Positions 12,350 to 24,214 of a DNA stretch of 64,000 bases are shown here, piece after piece. The stretch's first letter is position 1; each line of letters begins with the position of its first letter. A program made the translations under genes and the position numbers. The notes under the pieces were generated by a model, which was given only the letters and a program-made list of their open reading frames with translations, made no database searches and was not told where the DNA came from. This DNA comes from Medicago truncatula (lineage: Eukaryota; Streptophyta; Magnoliopsida; Fabales; Fabaceae), in contig NC_053042.1 of assembly GCF_003473485.1 (NCBI RefSeq), positions 45,285,762 to 45,349,761 of the forward strand, written 5' to 3'.

Positions 12350-13670
12350 CTTCCCACCACTAATACTTCTCATGCACTCCGCATTTATCATTTTTGAATT
12401 ATATAATCTGAAATAATAAAAACACATTATAGATTAAATAATTCGAAATATGTCAAATTATAAATATTTTCACACTTTTTTTTTTTGGGTAATTAGACAT
12501 GGACACCATTTCTTTTGTACCACTCCTATGTGGCATGGGCTTTATAGTATTTTCACACCTTTTTTTTTCTCTTTCTCATTTACCCTCTCTACGCGTTTTC
12601 CCCTCTCTAAGGAACCACCACCGGTTCTCTCACTTCCTTTGAAAACAATCTTCACCTCCCTTCCACTTTTTCAAACTCTAATCCACCGGTTCTTCTCCTT
12701 TCTCTTTTCATCCTCTTTCCTTCATATCACACCTCTGGGTAATGGGTTTGATAACTATAGTAAATCATACAAAAGTGGTGAAACAATCTTCTTCGTCATT
12801 TATTCTCCTCCAAATAAATCAATGAAATATTGAAGTTGCTTCTATGGGGAACACACTGACTTACACAAACTCAAACTAAACACGGTATGTAATTTTTATA
12901 AGAAAAATTGGAATATGCAGTTTTCATAAAAAAATTCAAATCTACAATCATTTAACCACGCATAGTTTGATTGAAAAATAAAGAAAATTTGAGGCTTTAA
13001 GAGGGATTGTGCTTCATTACAATTCTCTAAATTTCACCATAAACCAAAAAAAAAAAAAAAAAAAAAAACTTAAAATTTAACTTGAAACACCAAAATTATG
13101 TATAAAACTAATGACCCATACCCTTTCAAAAAAACAAAAAGAACTAATGACCCATATGATGCATGTCAAGGTCCCTGTGATTATCAAGGTATGTCATTAT
13201 GGGCAAGACATTCATCGAAACTCCACCATCCTCTACAATCAGCTTCAAAGAGTTCCTCCATCCTCTAAAATCAGTTCCACACCAAGCCAGGGGTGGCGGG
13301 GGTGAGTAGGAGAAGAAAGAGAGAGTTGAGTTGTTGAAATCGGAGCTGGGGCGGAGGGGTGGTCGGAGTTTGCGGCAGTGGCAGTGGATGGCGGTGGGGA
13401 GAGAAAGAGAGATCTGTTTTTAGAGAAGCGGAGGGTTAGGACTTAATTTTTTATTTTTTTTTGTCTTCTTTTATGAGCTGACACTTTCATAAGATTATTT
13501 TATATTTTTTTTTAGACATGTGGAAGGTGTACAAAGAGTGGTAGCCACATAGGATGGTTCATGTATAACCACTCATTTATCTTCTTTTAGTATCGGTTCT
13601 TTTCAGATTTTATAATTTGAAATGCTTTGTTCAACATTTCAGTTTATAATGTCCAAAATATGTTTAGGGA
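12350..13670. other. Repeat-like spacer with pyrimidine- and purine-rich blocks
   Basis: No supported gene. A pyrimidine-rich block (about 12560-12730) and a purine/GC-rich block (about 13270-13440) give this stretch uneven composition. The 127-residue open frame in the first block (12450-12833) is low complexity and resembles nothing I know. Words such as CCTATGTGGC near 12526 and the inverted GCCACATAGGA near 13545 hint at a MITE of about 1 kb, but no clean terminal repeat was found. Confidence 0.35.
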
Positions 13671-14384
13671 CAGGGCCGACCCTAGGCATAGGTTGAAGGT
13701 GCGATGGCCTAGGGCCCATGCCGGTAGGCGGTCCAAAAAATTTTATGGAGGGGTGTATATATAAATATTTGGTTTATGGGGGATGTATATAACAAAGTTC
13801 ATTAGAAAGTTCGAAACATTGACATGATAAATAGTTGTGCTGACGTCTGTTAAAGTTTTTGTCCTTTTGGCGCGATTTGCTATACACCCTCCATATAATT
13901 TTTCTTTTTGTTAATAATGTGCCTCACTAATACTAAAAAATTGATGATATTTATTATCTAAGAAATTGGAAAAACTTTCCTAACAAAGTAAATTATATTT
14001 TAGTTGAAAATGTGTCTACTAGATAAATTAGTTTTAATCTTGTCTTTCGAATGTTCTAAAAATAAATAATTATATCAATGTAAATGTCAACTTTCTTGAA
14101 CTAACTGAAAGAGTTGCATAATCGAATTTGATAACGTAAGATCATGCGAGACACATACGTGATCATGAAACCGATGTGAGACACATTTAGGATCATATGG
14201 CCCACTCAACTTTTTTTGTTTTGTTGTTCTTTTTTATCAATAGCTGCATTTGACATACGATGTTTTGGGGTGTCAGCATGGTTGAGATATGAAGTATCAT
14301 CCGTTAAAATTAACGTGTTTAATCACTTTCAATGAGGTAGTTTTTTTTTATCATAAGCGTGATAAAATTATTGATATAAGTTAG

Positions 14385-14735
14385 ACTTAATTGCAGCTTT
14401 AATCCCCTTTTTTTTTTATCTTTTTGTGGAATTGGTCCACCTGTTTTAAAATTTGATAGATTTGGTCCCTCCGTTATATTTTTAACTAAAAAAAAGGTGA
14501 TGTGATAGGTTTTGAATGTCGTGGTATATGATATGAAAATGAGAAAATATCATCGTCGGCGAAAACGTAAGAAAATTTTCTTGAAAACTTCATTTAAAAC
14601 ATGTTATGTCATCATATTTTAGATAAAATATTATGTAATGGGACCAAAACTGTCGAATTTTAAAATAGGGGAATCAATTTTATAAAATGATGAAAATAGA
14701 AGGACCAAAAATGCAATTAAACTCATAAGTTATTA
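14385..14735. mobile_element. MITE-like element
   Basis: The left end contains CTTAATTGCAGCTTTAATCC and the right end GGACCAAAAATGCAATTAAA, which are inverted versions of one another with a few differences. The phrases TTTGGTCCCTCCG and GGGACCAAAA lie in mirrored positions inside. There is no coding capacity. This is typical of the very abundant short non-autonomous elements of legumes. Confidence 0.55.
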
Positions 14736-15496
14736 AGAGTGCTAAAATTCACCATTGAATTGAAGGTACACTTGATTAATTGTATATAAGGTGTTGACAA
14801 TGTTATGTTATGATTAAATTGGTTTTTAAAAAGAATGTGATAATGGGACTTACGCACACTTAGAAGAAAAAATAATAATCAAGAAATAGTAAACCATAAG
14901 AAATTGGTTTTTAAAAAAGAATGTGATAATGGCAACGCACGCTTAGGAAAAAAAAAATCAAGAAATAGTAAACCATAAGATTAGATGTATCTCATAGATT
15001 GAACTACAAACAGCATCAATCTTTGAGAACAAGACAATCTTACATTTCATCACTTCATTTTTTTTCTAACTTATATCACACGCTAATATTTTTTTTTTTT
15101 AGGGAATCACACGCTAATATATAAAGACTCCAACTATTAGAAATGTGTCCCATGTGAGACTTATCTTTTAAAATATGAAACACAACATAGTTTACCCTTT
15201 GTTAATTAAACGAGTCGTTGCAATGTTTTAATTTAAAATCATGTAGAACTTAGTGTTTGTTTGGTGTAGTGGATGAGTTGATATTAATTTACTCTTTTTT
15301 ACTAACGGTACATTTTTAAAGTCAGGGGACCCAATACAAAGAGCATAATTTGATTGAAAGAATAATTGTTTAAATATAAAAGGTATATAATAAACCCTAA
15401 ACTAATATTTTCTTGCTTGTTAAGGAAATTTATAATTACATTTAGTATGAGAGACATTACCCGGTAAATATATTTTTGTCAAAAAAATAATAATTA

Positions 15497-15740
15497 ATTG
15501 GTAAATATATTTCAGTCCCTACAAAAATCATACATTTTAAAGTTTAGTCTCTAAAAAAAATTTGTTCAATTTTAGTCCTTATTATTTATATGGACTATTT
15601 TGAGGACTAAAAATAATTCGTTTGACTATTCTTATGAAGTTCAATATTATGAAGGATTAAACTTACACTTAAAAGTTAATAGAGACTAAACTTAAAAGCT
15701 CATGATTTTGTAAAAACTAAAAACATATTTAACTATATAT
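15497..15740. mobile_element. MITE-like element of the 'GGGACTAAA' type
   Basis: The left part reads AAATATATTTCAGTCCCTAC and the right part carries AGAGACTAAAC and AAAACATATTTAACTA, an imperfect inverted arrangement. Internal TTTAGTCTCTA and TAGTCCTTA motifs are shared with 24965-25220. Non-coding. Confidence 0.45.
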
Positions 15741-16592
15741 TTTGTATGTAACTTTGAAATTTATTTCAAAAAGAGAATTTGGAAATGAAAAGTATATTCC
15801 TATGGACACACTAAAAACGACAATCAACTGATCGAACAAATGAGCTCAAGTGGTTAACGAGTTACATCAAAGGATAAATTGTTGGAAAATCTAAGTTTGA
15901 TTTTTGAGTGGAACAAATATTGTCCTGTCTTTACTTACTTCCTGATTGGACACTAGATTACCATGACCCATTTATCATGAGAACTGGAGGTTAACACAAA
16001 AAATAAATGAGTTATATCATTGTGATTAATTTTATTTAAAATGTGTTGCGGAAATGACTGTATCGATATATTTTACGAAATATGAGATAATTTAAAATAA
16101 TATCAAGTGTAAAACTAATGATATTAGTTGCAGATTAATAATCTATTACATGGTAAAAAAAATATAACATTTTTTTGACAAAAAAAAAAATAAACATTTA
16201 AATTAGATTAATTGGGGGACCATAACCAAATTATATATACTTTATGAAACATTTTAATACAAGTTGTAGTGTATAAATTTTTTTATTGAAAATGTGGGGG
16301 GGACCATGGCCTCAATAGGCCCCCCAATACCTCCGCCACTGCACTTAAGCAACAATGGCCATGCTTGCTTCCTCTTCATCTACCCTGCTCTTCTCTGCAA
16401 CCTCATATTCGTTCAAATGTGGAAGGAGGACGAGGTGTTGATGCAGCCTCTATAGTCATATCCTGGTGGGCTAGTGAACATGTCAGTCCTATGCTTGTAT
16501 GAGCCACCCGACAAGATATGGATGCGAGGTATTTGTAAGAATCATTTTTCCCATTAATTTTTTAATTACTGTATATGTTTTATTATATTTTG

Positions 16593-16875
16593 GCTTAAAT
16601 ATGTAAATCGTCTCTGTAATTTGGCGTGTTTTTGGTTTTCGTCTCTGTATATTTTTTTGTTCTAAAACAACCTCTGTAAGTTAATAACTTTTTGCTTTTC
16701 GTCTCTCCCGTCAAACTCTGTTACAAAAACACCTTGCTGGCTAACGGTGAGTGATGTGGCAGGTGCTGACTTGGCCAAACACGCTTATGTGGACTGACAG
16801 ATGATCCCTGACTATATTACAGGGACCAAAACCAAAAACGAAAAGGTACAGAGGGACGAAATTAAAAACACCTAA
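16593..16875. mobile_element. MITE-like element with inverted GTCTCTGTA/TACAGAGGGACGA ends
   Basis: The left end GGCTTAAATATGTAAATCGT is mirrored at the right end by AAAACACCTAAATATG, and TTTTCGTCTCTG on the left by CAGAGGGACGAAA on the right. The right end (16804-16868) is repeated directly at about 16905-16970 with some 90 percent identity, so the element end has been duplicated or a second copy sits next to it. Confidence 0.55.
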
Positions 16876-16984
16876 ATATGAAATTTAGGTGGCCTTCCAG
16901 AAGATCCCTGACTATATTACAGCGACCAAAACCAAAAACGAAATGTTACAGAAGGACGAAATTAAAAATCATAAAGTTACAAAA

Positions 16985-17935
16985 TTTGAAATTAAAATCC
17001 CTTGTTGTTTCCATCTTCTTCGTCACTCTCTGCCATATTCTTCTTATTCTGCACCATTGAATTTGCATGCCCTGCTAACAATGTCTTCATCATCAATTAA
17101 GTCTTTTTCTGCAATTGAATTCCACAGCTTCTAAATCCTCATACAAAACTGAGAACAAACTTTCTTTTTTCATGTATCGATAGATTAAAAACATTATTCT
17201 TTTGTGCAAGCAAAATCCATAAAGCTTAACAATATTTATCTGCTTTATTTTTTATAATATTTTCACTTCAATTCTGAAACTCACATCAAAAGATGACACA
17301 TCTGCTTCATAGTTGTGAAGTTTCTTTAAGGTGGCAAATTTGCCACATGATAATTGAGTCTTGTATACACTTCCATATGCTTATGTCACGATGCAATATC
17401 TAATGTCAAAGTGTTGCTTTAATAATGTCATTTTTCCATCATAATTTCATATGTCAAACAAATTCTCATTCTTTGTTATCGTTGTGTATGCTTTCTTGTT
17501 AGTGGAATTATGACAAAGTTTGAAGCACGTGAGAAATGAGAAGGGTGGGATTACAATTGTAAGGATAAGAAGAACAATGGAAACATCATTCTTGTGCTTT
17601 ACATTATTATTATTATTAATTTTCTTGTTGGGGTGACCAAGGAAGGAATTGGGTATATGAATTGGTACATCCATCTTTGTTCCATATTATCGTAACAAAA
17701 TCAATACAAGTTGGAATGGAATCCATACAGCAGAGAGAAGATGAAGAAGATGGCAGAGATTTTTGACTTCGTGATTTTTAATTTCGTTCCATACGATGAA
17801 GAAGTTCTGAAATTCAATTGAAGAAAAAAACATAATGGATGATGAAGACATTGTTGCCAGGCATGTGATTTCAGAAGCACAAAAGAAGAAGAAGAAGAAT
17901 ATGGCAAAGAGAGGAAGAAGATGGAAACAACATGT
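16985..17935. repeat. Long imperfect inverted repeat (foldback)
   Basis: The arm at about 16985-17135 is the reverse complement, at roughly 75-80 percent identity by eye, of the arm at about 17780-17935. A diagnostic pair is AATGTCTTCATCATC (near 17080) and GATGATGAAGACATT (near 17838). Other pairs are TTGTTTCCATCTTCTTC with GAAGAAGATGGAAACAA, and CTGCAATTGAATTC with its inverted counterpart. The loop is about 640 bases and has no recognised gene. A transcript through it could fold into long dsRNA. Confidence 0.65.
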
Positions 17936-18420
17936 GTTGTTGAGGAGAGAAGAGAAGAAGAAGCTCGATGGAAGAGAAGACGAAAAAGAAAAAGATTTAG
18001 AATTTTTCATTTATCATTAGGGGTATTTAAGGTATTTTGCATTTTCAACATAATTTTAAAAATAAAAAATAAAAAAAATCATGACGTGTCAGTGCCACTT
18101 CATCCATCGTTATCAATCAGCATGCCAAATCATCAAATTTATCCAGTCAGATGCTGACGGTTGGCTGTGGGAGGGGCAAACCAAAGAATCTTTCTTTTAC
18201 AAAGAGAAATCTCCAATTTTTTTTTCCATAGGGGTAAACAAAAAGACCCCTAAATGACAGGGATAAATGTCTATTAACGCTTAAAATTTTGCAAAAAAAA
18301 AAAAGCGTATAAAATTTCATAAACCGGCAAGCCTTCAGCACCAAAATTCAAAACCACCGCCAAAATATTCCGAAAAGAAAATCAAAATTCAAAATTCGAT
18401 GATATCTCTCCAAAAGAAGT
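17936..18420. other. Spacer before the histone gene
   Basis: No gene is seen. The first half continues the purine-rich flank of the foldback repeat; the second half leads into the H2B promoter. Confidence 0.4.
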
Positions 18421-18422
18421 AT

Positions 18423-18488
18423 CCACGTCATCGATCCGCGGACACATCAATTCAACCAATCAGAGACCAGTAACAATTCCTATATAAA
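18423..18488 (+). promoter_or_regulatory. Histone Type I promoter element, CCAAT and TATA boxes
   Basis: CCACGTCATCGATCCGCG at 18423-18440 matches the plant histone Type I element: the hexamer-containing CCACGTCA, one free base, then CGATCCGCG, which holds the reversed octamer (CGCGGATC on the other strand). This element is known to drive S-phase expression of plant histone genes. A CCAAT box (18456-18460) and a TATA box (TATATAAA, 18481-18488) follow at sensible spacing, about 90 bases before the ATG. Confidence 0.9.
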
Positions 18489-18578
18489 CAACCACTATCC
18501 CAAATCAAAACTCATGCACTCTCTCCTCTCTTATTTCTTTCTGTTAAACTCTCTTTTCTCTTTCGATTTCGTTCAACA

Positions 18579-18992
18579 ATGGCACCAAAGGGAGAGAAGA
18601 AACCCGCCGAGAAGAAGCCAGCAGAGAAGGCGCCAGCAGAGAAAACCAAAGCCGAAAAGAAGATCCCAAAGGAAGCATCCTCCACCGACAAGAAGAAGAA
18701 GAGAAACAAGAAGAGCGTTGAAACCTACAAGATCTACATCTTCAAGGTTCTCAAGCAGGTTCATCCTGACATTGGTATCTCAAGCAAGGCTATGGGGATC
18801 ATGAACAGCTTCATCAATGATATCTTTGAGAAGCTCGCTCAGGAATCTTCCAGACTTGCGAGGTACAACAAGAAGCCTACAATCACTTCTCGGGAGATAC
18901 AGACTGCTGTTCGTCTTGTTCTCCCCGGTGAACTTGCTAAGCATGCTGTCTCTGAGGGAACCAAGGCTGTTACCAAATTCACTAGCTCTTGA
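18579..18992 (+). CDS. Histone H2B
   Basis: This intronless gene encodes a 137-residue H2B, which pairs with H2A in the nucleosome core. Residues 1-45 are the lysine-rich plant tail with repeated AEK/PAEK units ([16 protein letters not shown]). The histone fold starts at about residue 47 ([20 protein letters not shown]) and runs through [20 protein letters not shown]. It ends with the conserved [20 protein letters not shown] and [12 protein letters not shown]. The C-terminal lysine in the AVTKFTS context is the family's ubiquitylation site (known). The start is set by the MAPK N-terminus and the promoter spacing. Single copy in this window. The only TATA, CCAAT and Type I elements expected are all present upstream. 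Confidence 0.98.
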   Translation: MAPKGEKKPAEKKPAEKAPAEKTKAEKKIPKEASSTDKKKKRNKKSVETYKIYIFKVLKQVHPDIGISSKAMGIMNSFINDIFEKLAQESSRLARYNKKPTITSREIQTAVRLVLPGELAKHAVSEGTKAVTKFTSS

Positions 18993-19430
18993 ATTCGATA
19001 CATTTCTCTAGTTTATATAATTAGGGTTTATGTAAAGTTTATTTTGGATCTACTCGTTTTCATGTGACAATTAATGAAATTTTATTTTTCCCTCAATTCT
19101 CTTTGCAATTTTACTTTGCCCTGCAATCTACTAGTTCTGTACTTCTAATGAAAAATAGAAAACTAATTTAGTGAAGTCACATAAATCTAATGCTATGAAA
19201 CTCATAGTTGTTGTGTTTGTTCTTCTCTTGTGCTCACCCTTGCTGCAATCAGTCATCAAAACTGGTTTATATTTCTTTAATATTGTGATAAGTTAAGATG
19301 ATTTGATGAACTAATTATTTTGTCTATCTTTAAATATGTGTGATCATGTTAAGTTTCTTGAAGTTCATTGGGGCTTCAGATCTGTGGTTTACAAAGCATT
19401 TCTTGTAATACAATAGGATGCACATTTGAA
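18993..19430. other. H2B 3' flank
   Basis: This is the probable 3' UTR and spacer. AATGAAATTTTAT near 19073 is a possible polyadenylation signal. No gene is seen. Confidence 0.4.
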
Positions 19431-21175
19431 TAAGTTGAGACCAGTGAGTGAGTTTCAGGGCATTGCTTTTATGCGGGGAGAGAACATGTACTTAACAGTG
19501 TGGGGAGAAATTTGCACTAAGTGATTTGGTAGTTTGGTTGAACATCGTTTGAGCAAACTACAAGTGCGGTTATGATTTGATTCCTAAGGTTTGGATGGTT
19601 GGTAGTGGAAAAAATGTGAGATTTTGGCTTGATAATTGGTTTCCCCAAATCCCAATTACAATCAGCTTTTGCCGTATGCTCTCACCAATTTTGGCATGGT
19701 ATATGCAAAATGGCGTGGAAAATCACTACACTGCAGCAGGTTCTGCCTGTGACTGTTATTGACAGTATCAAATCCTTGGTACCACCTTATCATGGTTATA
19801 TTGATGATTCTATTGCTTGGAAGTTGACTAGTGATGGTGAATTTGATAATAGATCAGTCTATCCCTTATTGCAAGATCTGGAAATTCACTATCAGCAGCG
19901 CATTTTTCCCCTGTTGTGGTCATGGAAAGGTCCTGCGAGACTATGGGTTTTCCTTTGGACATAGCAACTACATTGATTCCAACTTCTAAACAAATCTGTT
20001 TTTAATTTTTTATACTACTTTTGTTGCATTATGGCGACTATGGTGTACCAACTCTCCAAACATCCTTGTTACGGCGGATCTCATGACCCTAATGTTTGGA
20101 TTTTGCTTACGATGTTCACATCTTAATATGTGGTGCGTACAATTCCACCAATGGGATCCAGATGGATGTTTTCTCGTCTATGGCAAATGTGATTTTGATT
20201 CTAATTTGTTTGCTCACAAAGCTTTCACATATGCAGTTTCATTGTGTGAACTAATGAAAGTGAAAGACACGATTTTTGATATGGGTGGTGTAGAGAAAGT
20301 GGCTGTAGTGCTTTTACTTGGAGTTTACTTTATTAGAAGGCACACTTATTATGACAGTTAATTGCAGTGGCAAAAATGGTTAATTGCGACGGTCATCATA
20401 TGCACAAATATGATGACACTCCAATCCTATGGAGGAAGGAGGATTGGGTGAAAGTTAATTGCGATGGTGCAGTTTCTAATGAAGGCGTACTATTAGTGTT
20501 TGTGGTGGTGCAATTCGTAACTATGACAGGGAGTTTCTGATGGGGTTTGCTGAGAATATTGGAACATAAACTATTACACTAGCTGAGTTATGGGCAATCA
20601 AAAGAGGTTTGAATTTAGCTATCTCAATTCTTACCTCCCCGTATAGTTGCCAATCAAGGCGTACTAGTGCTTGTGGCGGTGCAATTGGTAACTGTGATGG
20701 GGAGTTTCTGTTGGGATTTGCTGAGAATATTGGAACATGCACAATTACATCAGCTGAGTTGTGGGCAATGAAAAGAGGTTTGAATTTAGCTATCTCAAGA
20801 GGGTACCGATTATTGCTATTCAACCCGATTCTTTAGTGGCTGTTAATCTCTTGTGACATGTTGTGAAAGACATTCATCATTCGGCAATGAGTGTTACTAA
20901 AGTCATTTTTTCGTACTCACGGAGCGACGGATCAAGTCGCTGACGCATTTGCAAAGCATGGTTTATCTCAAATTGGATTGTTGCGGATTTTTGAGTTCCC
21001 GCCTAATTTTATTTTTTTTGCTCTTTTAGCGGACAATTCTAGGATTGTTTTCCCTAGAGACTTTTACTTTTGTTTTGCTTTCTGTTGTTTGTTGGTGTTT
21101 TTAAACCCCCTTCTGTTACCAAAAAGAAAAATGGTGCTGCAGCCTATGGTAACTTTAAGTAACAGTGTCAGGATA
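19431..21175 (+). mobile_element. Degenerate LINE 3' region (RT end, zinc-binding domain, RNase H)
   Basis: Coding islands occur in the order expected for the end of a plant LINE ORF2: LRPVSEFQGIAF (about 19437), VGSGKNVRFWLDNWFPQIP (19601), DGEFDNRSVYPLLQDL followed by LLWSWKGPARLWVFLW (19833-19963, zinc-binding RT domain), then RNase H pieces with CGGAIGNCDGEFLLGFAE and TITSAELWAMKRGLNLAIS (about 20672-20800), then ATDQVADAFAKHGLSQIG (20920-20976). The frame is broken several times, so it is inactive. The RNase H part is present twice (see the separate repeat entry). It lies between H2B and the golgin-like gene and has no sign of host use. Confidence 0.8.
20484..20805 (+). repeat. Tandem duplication of the LINE RNase H segment
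   Basis: About 145 bases starting at 20484 are repeated starting at 20658 with about 90 percent identity. Both contain GGTGCAATT, GGGAGTTTCTG, GCTGAGAATATTGGAACAT and AGAGGTTTGAATTTAGCTAT. The first copy is the more damaged one in coding terms; the second keeps the better RNase H reading frame. The duplication most likely arose after insertion. Confidence 0.75.
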
Positions 21176-21876
21176 ACATAGGCTACATTGTTCGATATAT
21201 AACTGTGATTTCTACATTTGGGATTTTGGGTTAATTGTTGACTGGTAGGGTTATCATGTGCATTAAATTATTTTGCTGTGTCGAGCTGTCTGAGGAAGGA
21301 AGTTTTGAAATCCTACGAGGAAGGAAGTTTCAAAATGTTACCTGCAGTCTATATTGAATCAATTATTTAACTTGTCAAAAGAGAATTATTGAGGGTATAT
21401 ACTTCTAACATGATTTCAATATCTATTTAAGAATTTGAATTCACCTGTACTAGAAGTATTGAGATTTGTATTGTGATTACATGTTAAAATAATTTGTGAG
21501 TGCAAATTATCTGTTAGTATATTACCACTCCTTGAGTTACTTCTTACCCCTTGGTTTCACTCAAGTGCTTGAGATTTAGTGATGGATTTAGAATATGGAA
21601 ACATTTAAAGATTACTCACAGAGTGAATCTGCTTGGTTAGGCATCACATGCCTTTCAGCAGAGTATAATGAATATTGCTAATGCATTTGAAGTAAGATAT
21701 TATTACAAGGAACAATCGAACTAACTTTGCCTTTCTTTTTTACAATCAATCAAACGTGAGAATGTTAAACCTTATTTTGTTAAGTCTACGCACAAAGCAA
21801 TCTGAATAACATTTAAATACAAGCCATTAGAAATTGAATAAGCCAAGCTAGTAAACACAACACACACTGTTAGAGA
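21176..21876. other. Spacer, no gene seen
   Basis: This is AT-rich sequence between the LINE remnant and the 3' end of the golgin-like gene. A short direct repeat, GGAAGGAAGTTT, occurs near 21295 and 21323. Nothing coding is recognised. Confidence 0.4.
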
Positions 21877-22937
21877 TTATTGTTTTAGTGACACAGACTC
21901 TATGGTCTTGCATAGCTCCTCCAGTTTCTTCATCCTTATTCTTTCACTCTCAGCCAGCATCTATTAATAAAATAAAAAATTGCAACCACGTAAAGAGATA
22001 AAATATTGTTACCATGGTAATTGGAAACGAAGTCATAACACAAATGTTGAGTACTATACCTCAGTTAGTGTCGCTACCAAATGATTCTTCTCTTTGTTCT
22101 TTTCATTGAAAGCTTCCAAGGCTTCTTTGTACTCTTTCTCCTATTGAGTAAATTTTAAAGGTTAGTTTTCACTCTTAATGTTTAGTCATATATGAACAAA
22201 GTAATCCCAAAATTTACAAGACAAATCAAGGCAGAATAGTAGAAGCTTGATGCTGATCATATTAATGGAGTATTATTCAACAGAAGATAAATATGGTTGT
22301 CATACCTTTTTCTGGTAGTTTTGTCCAAGTTGCTTTACATCTTTGTTGGCCAAGTCAATTTTTTTACGCACCATTGCGACTTCCTTCCTCATAGGATCTT
22401 CCATCACTTCAAGCTCCTAGATTATCATTATACGACAGAATGAATATGACATTAGTAGTTAGCATAGTCAATAAAATTTAATTTCAATAACTGACGCTTT
22501 CTATTCTGAACAACATGGGAATAAGAAGTAATTTTGTTCAAGAAATGATAGTCAGCAAACTAGATTGGATGACTAATATTTTAAGTTCGGTAAATCAAAC
22601 TTAAACGAAGTTAAAAATATACTTCAAATCTAAGTTGTCTGATCTTTATCCCGCAATCAAATTTGTTGACCACGTGACTGCATGGATTTCATCACATATG
22701 TTTTTTCTAAACATGGAACTTACTTCCCAAATGTGAGCCAAACGCCTTGTCTCTTCTTCGGCACGTCCAAGTTGAAGTTCAACTCTCTCTTTCACCTCCA
22801 TCTTTCTCCTCTCAATCTCTTCTTCCTTAGCTTGTAATGTGGAAATGGCCAATTTTGAAACATCCTCATCTTCACATTCTTCTGTTGAAAACCTCCCACT
22901 GCTTCCAATACTCCCAAGGTTCTTCATTTTCTGCATC
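21877..22937 (-). CDS. RAB6-interacting golgin-like (DUF662) coiled-coil protein, 4 exons
   Basis: The minus-strand exons 22937-22734, 22416-22306, 22140-22060 and 21960-21877 join in frame to about 159 residues. The family (also listed as DUF662 or 'transcriptional activator' PF04949) is a plant coiled-coil group annotated as RAB6-interacting golgin by similarity; its role is poorly known. Diagnostic sequences are MQKMKNLGSIGSSGRF, the acidic coiled coil AKEEEIERRKMEVKERVE, DPMRKEVAMVRKKIDLANKD, KEYKEALEAFNEKNKEK and the C-terminal SERIRMKKLEELCKTI. Introns are GT-AG. The ATG at 22937 is the first Met in the family motif, but an acceptor-like TTTGCAG at 22949-22955 suggests that an upstream exon could extend the N-terminus. 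I could not find that exon. Confidence 0.85.
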
Positions 22938-22955
22938 TTCTCTCTCTTTCTGCAA

Positions 22956-24210
22956 ATTAGACACATGAGTTTTCTCAAAGACTTACTCCTATTGTTATCT
23001 TATGCCTATGTGAGTTAGCAGAAGCTTGTTTTGCTTTCACTTCAATATTCTTTCTGTCCATCTCAACAACTTGTTTTCTTTTGTGACTTTTAAAAGCAGT
23101 AAAAGACATTCAAAAGCTCTTTGCCACTTGCCTTTATTATGAGAATCTGTAATAGAAATATTGGATGTATTTGGCTGAAATTATACTATATATCTGGAAT
23201 TAATCTGTTATTGAATCCACAATTAACAACTGTTTTGTGATGAGGTTTTTATTGGTGGCCACTAAGTAGAGACACTATAAAACCTTTGCTTTTCTCAAAA
23301 AGGCAGTTACAATCTTATATTCAAAGTGAGATAATAGGTACCAACTTACATTCCTTCAAGCTAAAGATATGTGTTTAAGGATTTGCTGCAGGCCTGCAGC
23401 CATGGTAGGATCAAAATGGTTTTTAATCAATACTTAAGTTTCTTTGATCAAGATTATAGACAAGAAAATATAATAACCTTTTCATAGTTAGACCAAATTC
23501 TGCCATTTAAGTAATTTTTTATCTATTCAATTGAATTTCAAAGTATTTTTTATTTAGATATTTATATTTTATACATGTGGCCAAACAAAAGATATTTGCT
23601 TACAAATAATTAAATACTTATGTTATTATAGATAAACGTCATTTTTAAAACCTATGTGTATATAGTGTAGCTGAAGCTGAAGGGTTAGACTCTCACAACG
23701 TGACGAACAAAAGTTTGAATATCGATTGAGAAAGATATCCATATTTAACGTCTGTCACATTTTGAATAGGATAAACTCAAGTGGAGTAACCTATGAGAAA
23801 CCAAAATGAAAAAAATGGAGCGGATACAAAAAGTTTACACCCTTAACTAAAAGACAAAATATAAGTGTTTAAGTTATAATAATAATGAAAAGTTTGCACT
23901 GTTACCGTTTTTCATCAAACAAAGTTAAAAAATGTTTAGGTGACCGTTTTAATTCTGAAGTGACAAGTCCAAATCAACAAATTATAATTTTTAATTAATT
24001 TTTATTAAAAACAAAAAATCACAAATAAAAAACCATAGAGTTCTCCATCTTCATCAATTTTCATACACAATATATTTCAAAAAGAGCATCATCAATGTTA
24101 TACTATATCTAAAAGCAACATTGTTAATGTTATACTATATCGATCATATAGTATAACATTATATTCAAAAAAGAACACATCAGTACTCAAGAGTTAAGTT
24201 ATTTTAATTA
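22956..24210. other. Spacer upstream of the golgin-like gene
   Basis: This holds the promoter side of the golgin-like gene and further AT-rich spacer. No supported coding sequence is visible. Confidence 0.4.
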
Positions 24211-24214
24211 ACAT

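Larger units (their letters stand above)
13671..16345. mobile_element. Region bounded by hAT-like termini; no transposase seen
   Basis: CAGGGCCGACCCTAGG near 13675 and the sequence ending CCTCCGCCACTG near 16342 (read inwards, CAGTGGCGGAGG) resemble the CAG...CTG-ended termini of plant hAT-type elements. They need not belong to one element: the ends differ, and I found no matching 8-base duplication. No transposase frame is visible. At least two shorter MITE-like units lie inside (14385-14735 and 15497-15740). Confidence 0.35.

Noticed and set aside
12450-12833. 127-codon open frame rich in Phe, Ser and Leu
   Set aside because: It is low complexity, arising from a pyrimidine-rich stretch, with no domain and no promoter-like context.
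12480-13600. Possible 1.1-kb MITE with CCTATGTGGC motifs near both ends
   Set aside because: The motifs do not extend into a convincing terminal inverted repeat and no target-site duplication was found.
13671-16345. A single 2.7-kb hAT element
   Set aside because: The two end sequences differ and no 8-base duplication matches, so they are listed only as possible termini.
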